From Roseiflexaceae bacterium (GTDB taxonomy: Bacteria; Chloroflexota; Chloroflexia; Chloroflexales; Roseiflexaceae), in the NCBI GenBank assembly GCA_947462525.1, contig CANHPK010000021.1, positions 1 through 12,189 of the forward strand: a stretch of DNA of 12,189 nucleotides, written 5' to 3'. Made by a program: the position numbers and the translations under genes. Numbering within the stretch: position 1 is the stretch's first letter; each line of letters opens with the position of its first letter. Below are positions 7,634-12,189 of this stretch, in pieces. Below the pieces are notes generated by a model. It did no database searches. It was not told the origin of the DNA and saw only the letters and a list, made by a program, of their open reading frames with translations.

Positions 7634-8878
7634 TCACTCCACCGCTCCCACATCCAACTGCCCCGACAACAAGCGCGGCAACAGTAGGTCGCGGGTACGG
7701 CGGAGGGAGTCTTTTTGTTGCAATAGGGAAGTTAGAAGAACACGTATCTCGCGAATACGTTCGTTGAATTTATCAATCAATTGCTGAGGCGGAAGTACAA
7801 ATAAGTAATCAGATACAACACCAGCACTCGCACTTTTGCGTGTCGTGCCTGTAGAAGCCCCAGTTACATATGCATAATACTCTGCCGACTCCATCAGATA
7901 GAACAAATAATAGGGAGGCAACCTATTGTTTATTGGTGAAACCCGGATCAGATATGACGCGAACACCGCATCCACATTCTGCTCTACTATTCCGACTTTA
8001 CCGGGATCTGCCATACGAATTACAAGAACGTCGCCGAGTTGCAGACGGTACTCCTCGAATTCCTGTGACGAGATTGGGCAATATGGCACTGCTGACCAAT
8101 CAATGAAACTCGTTTTGTTTATGTCCATTCCACGCAGGTATTTTGGTCCAACTTTTTCGGTATTGCTAGATTCGGTATAACCATATTTTGTTTTGACGAA
8201 CTCCCCCAACTTCCGCACCTCCCACCCCTGCGGGATCGGCCCGAGCGCTGAGTCGACCAGTGGCACCCCCTCGTGGCCCGGGTAGCGGAAGTGGACGAAC
8301 CACTCGCGGTACAACGACCGTGCCATCTTCTCGAGGACGGCGATGCGGCGCTGGTTGTTCTCGATCAGGTCGTCATACGCCGACAAGATGCCCGCGATGC
8401 GCCGCTGGACGGGGAGGGGTGGGAGTGGGATTTCTATGTTTTTTAAGGATGAAATTGTGTATGCAAGTTGGGATGATCCAATTACACATTTCTGTAATTC
8501 CGCCTTGCCAAGAGGTGAAATAAAGAAATACTTCAAATAACTACTCTCGAGATTGGTAAAATTACGAAACCAAGTTAAGTTTCCATCAGCGAAATGAAAC
8601 TTGTCAGAAAACTTTACAACATATGGAACTCCTAGAGTCCCTCTGGAGGTCAGAAGGATATCACCAGCAACTATAGAACCTTGCTGTAAAGCAATTTGTT
8701 GATACCGGTTTTCTGAAATGAAAAGTAACTCAGAGTGAGCTAGCCCGTTAACTTTTTCGATTATTTCTTTACTTTTAAGAAATGGCACACCACTCTCAAC
8801 AAGCTCATTTGCGTATATTCGTTTGCTTGATGTTACATCACAATGATGTACTAACTTCTGAGTTTTCCACTTCTCCAT
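7634..8878 (-). CDS. hsdS: Type I restriction-modification specificity subunit
   Basis: The product is 414 residues with the normal two-half HsdS layout. Residues 1-150 are target-recognition domain 1, ending in NIEIPLPPLPVQRRIAGILSAYDDLI (147-172). Residues about 151-215 are the central conserved helices (ENNQRRIAVLEKMARSLYREWF). Residues about 216-360 are domain 2, starting IPQGWEVRKLGEFV. The C-terminal conserved helix includes QQKDSLRRTRDLLLPRLLSG. Each recognition domain reads one half of a split DNA target; the target cannot be read from sequence. The ATG at 8878 overlaps the hsdM stop (TGATG), which indicates translational coupling; an upstream in-frame GTG at 8881 is also possible. 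Both recognition domains are strikingly AT-rich against a GC-rich centre. HsdS would pair with two HsdM subunits. Confidence 0.95.
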   Translation of the reverse strand: MEKWKTQKLVHHCDVTSSKRIYANELVESGVPFLKSKEIIEKVNGLAHSELLFISENRYQQIALQQGSIVAGDILLTSRGTLGVPYVVKFSDKFHFADGNLTWFRNFTNLESSYLKYFFISPLGKAELQKCVIGSSQLAYTISSLKNIEIPLPPLPVQRRIAGILSAYDDLIENNQRRIAVLEKMARSLYREWFVHFRYPGHEGVPLVDSALGPIPQGWEVRKLGEFVKTKYGYTESSNTEKVGPKYLRGMDINKTSFIDWSAVPYCPISSQEFEEYRLQLGDVLVIRMADPGKVGIVEQNVDAVFASYLIRVSPINNRLPPYYLFYLMESAEYYAYVTGASTGTTRKSASAGVVSDYLFVLPPQQLIDKFNERIREIRVLLTSLLQQKDSLRRTRDLLLPRLLSGQLDVGAVE

Positions 8879-10497
8879 CACACCCCCCCCATAATCCCAG
8901 CCGCGTTGCGGGCGATGGTGGCCTCGAGCTCGCGGGCCTGGGTGGTCAGGGCGGCCAGTTCTTCGTTCAGGGCGGCGAACGACGCCAAGAAATCCTCGTC
9001 ACTCACATCCTCGCCCGGGGCCACGCCCACGTAGCGGCCCGGGTTGAGCGACCAGCCTTGGGCGGCGATGGCCTCGATGCTGGCGACCTTGCACAGGCCG
9101 GGGATGTCGCGGTAGGAGGGCGCGTCGCCGAAGACCTCGGCGAGTTTGGCGGTCAACTCGGCACCACCGACGGTCGGGTCGGGTGCTTCGCCGCGGTAGA
9201 GACGCACGATATTGGCAATAAAGCCGATCTGGGCCGGCGACCAGTCGCGGTGGGCCCGGTCGATCTGGCGGTAGATGTGGCGCGCGTCGATGAACAGCAC
9301 CGTGTCGGCCCGGTCGGTGTGTGCTTTGCCTTTGTCGAAGAACCACAGGGTGCAGGGCAGTGTGACGGTGTAGAACATGTTGGGGCCGACGGCGACGATG
9401 ACGTCGACGGTCCGCGCTTCGATGAGCTTTTGGCGGATGTCTTGCTCGCTGGAGCGCGCGTCCGAGGCCGAGTTGGCCATCACAAAGCCGGCACGCCCTA
9501 CCGACGTGAGGGTCGAATAAAACAACTGGATCCAGAGGTAGTTGGCGTTGTCGGTTTTGGGCAGACCATAGGGGAACCGGCGGCCGGGGCCGACCATGTC
9601 CTTGAGGCGGTCTTTGTCGACGGCGTTGACGTTGAACGGCGGATTGGCCAGCACAAAGTCGAAGTTGCCCGTCGCATCGTAGGGGTCGTCGTAATAGCTG
9701 TTGGTGGTGCCGCCGTGGCGCACCTGGCCTTCGAGTCCGTGTATGGCCAGATTCATCCGGCACAAGCGGCCGGTGGCGTCGGTCTTTTCGATGCCATAGA
9801 TCGCCAACTCACGGGCCGGGTCTTTTTGGCGCTCGCTGACAAACCTAGCCGACTGCACAAACATGCCCCCCGATCCGCAGGCGGGATCGAGGATGCGGCC
9901 GTGGTATGGCTCGATGACCTCGGTGAGCAGCTTGACGATGCTGGATGGGGTGTAGAACTCGCCGCCGCCTTGACCTTCGGACATGGCGAATTCACCCAAG
10001 AAGTACTCGTAGACGCGTCCGAAGGCGTCGAAGTCGAGGGTGTCGGGGATTTCGGCAATTTTGCGCAGGAGTTCTTTGAGCATGCCACTGACGAACAGAT
10101 GGTACGTTTGCGGGAGCACACCGGCCAGTTGGCTGTTTTCGCGCTCGATGGATTTGATTGCGGTGTTGAGCGCTTTGCCCACATCCTCGCCCTCGGGCAG
10201 GTTGAGCAGGTAGCGGAACTGGGCTTCATCAGGCAGGTAAATGACCCCTTCGGCGGTATACGGGATTTTGGGGTCCGTGACCATCCGGCGCGAGGAGGAC
10301 TGGTTCTGGGCGAGTTCGCTCTGCTTCTGCAGGAAGCGTACTTCGGCAAAGCGCAAAAAAACCAGCCCCAATATCGGCGCTGCGTATTCTTGGGCGGTCA
10401 GCCCCGAGTTGGCGCGGAACTGATCCGCAGCAGTCCAGAGATTCTTTTCGAGCGTCGCAGACGCAACGTCTTTGGCTGTCGGGGCTATCCATTTCAT
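8878..10497 (-). CDS. hsdM: Type I restriction-modification DNA methyltransferase subunit
   Basis: The product is 539 residues, normal for HsdM. It transfers methyl groups from S-adenosylmethionine to adenine N6 in the site chosen by HsdS. The N-terminal helical domain (about 10-150) begins LEKNLWTAADQFRANSGLTAQEY. The methylase domain follows, with GEFYTPSSIVKLL at 179-191, SAM-binding motif I DPACGSGG at 204-211, and catalytic motif IV NPPF at 285-288. The frame is open 36 codons further upstream, but that extension is unlike HsdM and passes through the promoter region, so I use the ATG at 10497; its ribosome-binding site is weak (GAGAAA). The C-terminus, IMGGV, is encoded by a run of eight G directly before hsdS. 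This is the first gene of the operon. Confidence 0.96.
   Translation of the reverse strand: MKWIAPTAKDVASATLEKNLWTAADQFRANSGLTAQEYAAPILGLVFLRFAEVRFLQKQSELAQNQSSSRRMVTDPKIPYTAEGVIYLPDEAQFRYLLNLPEGEDVGKALNTAIKSIERENSQLAGVLPQTYHLFVSGMLKELLRKIAEIPDTLDFDAFGRVYEYFLGEFAMSEGQGGGEFYTPSSIVKLLTEVIEPYHGRILDPACGSGGMFVQSARFVSERQKDPARELAIYGIEKTDATGRLCRMNLAIHGLEGQVRHGGTTNSYYDDPYDATGNFDFVLANPPFNVNAVDKDRLKDMVGPGRRFPYGLPKTDNANYLWIQLFYSTLTSVGRAGFVMANSASDARSSEQDIRQKLIEARTVDVIVAVGPNMFYTVTLPCTLWFFDKGKAHTDRADTVLFIDARHIYRQIDRAHRDWSPAQIGFIANIVRLYRGEAPDPTVGGAELTAKLAEVFGDAPSYRDIPGLCKVASIEAIAAQGWSLNPGRYVGVAPGEDVSDEDFLASFAALNEELAALTTQARELEATIARNAAGIMGGV
8883..8890. repeat. Homopolymer G8 (minus strand) at the hsdM/hsdS junction
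   Basis: Eight consecutive C on the plus strand encode Met-Gly-Gly-Val at the end of HsdM on the minus strand. The tract lies three bases before the hsdM stop codon. Reading it out, one added G replaces the stop with an in-frame run into the hsdS ATG. One lost G gives HsdM about 14 altered extra residues instead. The tract also places a G-rich element just upstream of the hsdS start. Confidence 0.9.
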
Positions 10498-10537
10498 AGT
10501 GAAATTTCTCGTTGTAGTGCATCTTCTTGCTGCCGTC

Positions 10538-10546
10538 ATCATAACA
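10538..10546 (-). promoter_or_regulatory. Possible extended -10 promoter of the hsdM operon
   Basis: The minus strand reads TGTTATGAT, an extended -10 pattern (TGn followed by TATGAT), with no good -35 box 17 bases upstream. Transcription would begin near 10531, about 34 bases before the hsdM ATG. It is the best candidate in the gap but weak on its own. Confidence 0.4.
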
Positions 10547-10588
10547 TGGCAGGCGATTTCGGTTTTTCCTGACGTATCACGTATAAGG

Positions 10589-10617
10589 TTGACATGCCCA
10601 CTCAAACTCCGTAGAGT
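10589..10617 (+). promoter_or_regulatory. Near-consensus sigma70-type promoter of the small membrane protein gene
   Basis: A perfect TTGACA (10589-10594) is followed after exactly 17 bases by TAGAGT (10612-10617). Transcription would start near 10624, about 75 bases before the gene. A short inverted repeat (AACTC at 10605-10609, GAGTT at 10614-10618) overlaps the -10 box and could be an operator or chance. The promoter lies back to back with the hsdM promoter region. Confidence 0.7.
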
Positions 10618-10699
10618 TGGGGTGTGTTTGCGACTCTTTGGGACTTCTCATCCATCGTCTGTGCGGCGACGATTCTTGTAGTTTGAAGAGGAGGATTCG

Positions 10700-11065
10700 A
10701 TGGAAAAAATAGCCACATTTGGTCGTGCGTTCGGGCTGCATCCACTGGTGGCGTTAGTCATGGTACTGGTCGATGTCATGCTATTTGGAGCAGAAGCAGC
10801 AACATTAGGCGGCGCAATCCCATTGTCGATGCTTGTTGCGGTTGGACTGTTGATCCCGTGTACCCTGATACAACGGTATGGCTTCAAGGATGATTGGGGT
10901 CAGGCAATCGGGAAGAGCATGATTGTCTGTATTTTGACCGCTATTCCTACCGCATTACCATCCATTGCGACTGGTGGTGCCGGCGTACTAGGGACCGTCG
11001 GTTTGCTGACGCATGCAACGAGCAGCGTCGCCGACGAAAAAAAACAACCCGCCATCGAGGATTGA
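10700..11065 (+). CDS. Small hydrophobic membrane protein, unrecognised
   Basis: The product is 121 residues with no family I can name. Three hydrophobic segments are visible, at about 13-31 (LVALVMVLVDVML), 37-57 (GGAIPLSMLVAVGLLIPCTL) and 73-90 (SMIVCILTAIPTALPSI). A fourth weak, glycine-rich one is at 92-104. A basic/acidic loop (QRYGFKDDWGQ) separates the second and third segments, and a polar tail (ADEKKQPAIED) ends the protein. AGAGGAGG six or so bases before the ATG and a strong upstream promoter argue that it is expressed. It diverges from hsdM and is followed by repeat copy 4. Small size and stacked membrane segments would also suit a holin-like or pore protein, but no motif supports that. 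Function unknown. Confidence 0.8.
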   Translation: MEKIATFGRAFGLHPLVALVMVLVDVMLFGAEAATLGGAIPLSMLVAVGLLIPCTLIQRYGFKDDWGQAIGKSMIVCILTAIPTALPSIATGGAGVLGTVGLLTHATSSVADEKKQPAIED

Positions 11066-11094
11066 GAATAATTCTATTGAGCAAGGCGAAGTTC

Positions 11095-11124
11095 GAGCAG
11101 GGTTTATTGCAAGAAAGCCTGCTT
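11095..11124. repeat. Dispersed palindromic repeat, copy 4
   Basis: The left arm, GAGCAGGGTTTATTG, matches copies 2 and 5 closely. The right arm, CAAGAAAGCCTGCTT, carries two changes that break pairing. The copy is preceded by TTC, as is copy 3. It sits 30 bases after the small membrane protein gene and before the next promoter on the plus strand, where a terminator would make sense, although only a short T-rich stretch follows. Confidence 0.85.
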
Positions 11125-11161
11125 TCTGTGCATACGCAAAGCACCTACCCACTCACCCACA

Positions 11162-11170
11162 TGCTACAAT
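11162..11170 (+). promoter_or_regulatory. Possible extended -10 promoter of the PhyH-family gene
   Basis: TGCTACAAT fits an extended -10 element (TGn plus TACAAT). No good -35 box lies 17 bases upstream. Transcription would start near 11177, leaving a leader of about 68 bases before the gene at 11245. Confidence 0.45.
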
Positions 11171-11244
11171 CGCCTCACCGATTGGTTTTCCCATGCTGTA
11201 TGGTGTTGCTTGATGGAGTAGCGCCGCATCTTCAAGGAGGAAGT

Positions 11245-12111
11245 ATGCTCACACAGGCACAGGTCGATTTCTATCGCGAGCACGGCTATGTGGTGGTCAA
11301 GGGCATGTTTACGCCCGAGGAAGCCGCGCGCTTCCGCGCCGAATCGCACGCGCTCATCGAGCGCCTGCAACGCATCGGCAAGACCGATGCCACGTGGGAG
11401 AGTGCGCGTGGCGTCACCATGAACAAAACGTCATTACTCCACTGCCACAACGTACAGTTCCATTCGGCACTGTTGTGTGGCCTAATGCTCGATGACCGAC
11501 TCACGTCGGCAGCAGCCCAAATCATCGGCTCGGCCAACGTGCAGTTGCATCACAACAAGCTCTTCATCAAGCCGCCCGAGAAGGGCTCGCCGTTCCCGAT
11601 GCACCAGGACCAGCCGTTCTTCCCGCATGACAACGACAGCATGATCGCCGCGGTGGTGCATTTCGACGATGCGCCGCTCGAAAAAGGCTGTATCCGCGTG
11701 GTCCCCGGCAGCTACAAAAACGGCCCCATCCCGCACGAGTCCGACGGTGGGTGGCATTTGCCGTTCGACCAATACCCGCTCGAATCGTCGGTCGCCTGCC
11801 CGGCCCAAGCGGGCGATGTGCTCTTCTTCAGCTATCTGACCATCCACGGCTCGGGCGTCAACACCAGCAACGAAGCGCGCACCACCATGCTCATCCAGAT
11901 GCGCGACCCCGAAGACCAGCCGACCGTGATTACCCACCTCTCACGCGGGCAAGGCATGATGCTGCGCGGTGCCGATCCGACCGCTACGGCTGGTTCGAAC
12001 GTCGAGTGGAGCCTGTCGACACCCAAACCACAGAGCGCCATGGGTGGCATGGGCATGGGTGGACCGGCGATGGGTGCCATTGGCATGGGCGAACCCAAAA
12101 AGGGGATGTAA
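11245..12111 (+). CDS. Phytanoyl-CoA dioxygenase (PhyH) family Fe(II)/2-oxoglutarate oxygenase
   Basis: The product is 288 residues. Enzymes of this family use Fe(II), 2-oxoglutarate and O2 to hydroxylate small molecules or lipids in the cytoplasm. The N-terminus LTQAQVDFYREHGYVVVKGMFTPEEAARF (2-30) is the standard PhyH opening. The iron triad is H120 and D122 in MHQDQPFFP, and H201 in LTIHGSG. R212 in NEARTTMLIQ is the expected 2-oxoglutarate anchor. KGCIRVVPGSYKNG (147-160) is the conserved strand between them. Residues 265-288 form a low-complexity Met/Gly-rich tail (GGMGMGGPAMGAIGMGEP) not expected in the family. I use the ATG at 11245, with AAGGAGG four bases before it; the longer open frame upstream lacks family similarity. 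The gene is probably a single-gene unit between repeat copy 4 and a strong terminator. The substrate is unknown; bacterial homologues act on very diverse compounds. Confidence 0.92.
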   Translation: MLTQAQVDFYREHGYVVVKGMFTPEEAARFRAESHALIERLQRIGKTDATWESARGVTMNKTSLLHCHNVQFHSALLCGLMLDDRLTSAAAQIIGSANVQLHHNKLFIKPPEKGSPFPMHQDQPFFPHDNDSMIAAVVHFDDAPLEKGCIRVVPGSYKNGPIPHESDGGWHLPFDQYPLESSVACPAQAGDVLFFSYLTIHGSGVNTSNEARTTMLIQMRDPEDQPTVITHLSRGQGMMLRGADPTATAGSNVEWSLSTPKPQSAMGGMGMGGPAMGAIGMGEPKKGM

Positions 12112-12123
12112 TTGGGTGTATTC

Positions 12124-12171
12124 AAACGTCCATGAGGGTCACACAGCTGTGTGACCCTCATGGACGTTTTT
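12124..12171 (+). terminator. Perfect 46-bp palindrome with trailing T-tract, likely intrinsic terminator
   Basis: The two 23-base arms (AAACGTCCATGAGGGTCACA and three more bases, then the exact reverse complement) are centred between 12146 and 12147. They are followed by two further T, giving TTTTT at 12167-12171. It starts 12 bases after the stop of the PhyH-family gene. Because the left side begins AAA, it could also work as a terminator for a converging gene outside the window. The stem is unusually long and essentially loopless. Confidence 0.85.
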
Positions 12172-12189
12172 GAGCGGGGTTTATTGCAA
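12172..12189. repeat. Dispersed palindromic repeat, copy 5 (cut by the window edge)
   Basis: GAGCGGGGTTTATTGCAA is identical to the first 18 bases of copy 1. It begins one base after the T-tract of the terminator. The right arm lies beyond the window. Confidence 0.85.

Noticed and set aside
7588..7653. A 22-codon upstream extension of the GmrSD-like gene, overlapping the end of hsdS
   Set aside because: The ATG at 7587 has a good GAGGAA ribosome-binding site and leads directly into the DUF262 start; the extension adds nothing family-like.
8782..10572. A 596-codon open frame on the plus strand, antisense to hsdM and part of hsdS
   Set aside because: It is the mirror of a strongly biased GC-rich gene. 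It shows no recognisable domain, no convincing ribosome-binding site, and repetitive Gly/Val/Asp/Glu composition typical of antisense shadows, while hsdM on the other strand has all catalytic motifs.
10498..10605. A 36-codon upstream extension of hsdM
   Set aside because: The added residues do not resemble HsdM N-termini and would place the start inside the divergent promoter region. The ATG at 10497 gives the usual HsdM length.
10894..11244. A 117-codon upstream extension of the PhyH-family gene
   Set aside because: It overlaps the membrane protein gene in another frame and reads through repeat copy 4. The family begins at the ATG at 11245 with an AAGGAGG site.
1..12189. tRNA or rRNA genes, CRISPR arrays, transposases
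   Set aside because: I looked for these and saw none: no cloverleaf with a conserved T-loop, no spaced direct-repeat array, and no DDE, tyrosine or serine recombinase motifs in any frame.

Overview
The window is ordinary bacterial chromosome at moderate GC: Shine-Dalgarno-led genes, sigma70-type promoters and short intergenic gaps. The partial enolase and the style of the intergenic repeats would fit a Chloroflexota-like genome, but that is a weak inference and no marker here fixes the phylum. Four parts can be read.

(1) Bases 1-2218 hold household and accessory genes. These are the 5' part of eno on the minus strand with a clear promoter, a predicted exported or membrane-anchored CIA30-family protein on the minus strand, and a DinB-family putative metalloenzyme on the plus strand.

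(2) Bases 2272-10497 hold a complete type I restriction-modification operon on the minus strand, in the order hsdM - hsdS - [DUF262/DUF1524/DUF5655 GmrSD-like gene] - hsdR. hsdM and hsdS overlap. The GmrSD-like gene, a predicted type IV-like nuclease, sits in the short gap before hsdR, so all four genes are probably one transcript. HsdM and HsdS would form the methyltransferase, HsdR would add the ATP-driven translocase and nuclease, and the GmrSD-like protein could cover modified DNA that the type I enzyme does not cut. The hsdM/hsdS junction carries a run of eight G, and one extra G would fuse the two proteins in frame. hsdS shows AT-rich target-recognition domains around a GC-rich conserved core.

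(3) Bases 10589-11065 hold a divergently transcribed gene for a small unrecognised membrane protein, driven by a near-consensus promoter back to back with the hsdM promoter region.

(4) Bases 11162-12189 hold a phytanoyl-CoA dioxygenase-like Fe(II)/2-oxoglutarate oxygenase with a Met/Gly-rich tail, followed by a perfect 46-bp palindrome acting as a likely terminator.

The most distinctive non-coding signal is a dispersed palindromic repeat of about 30 bp (half-site GAGCGGGGTTTATTG or close). It occurs five times, always between genes, with the last copy cut by the window edge. Two sequence-variant copies in the same orientation bracket the restriction block plus the membrane gene (2227-2256 and 11095-11124). 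No tRNA, rRNA, CRISPR array or transposase was seen.
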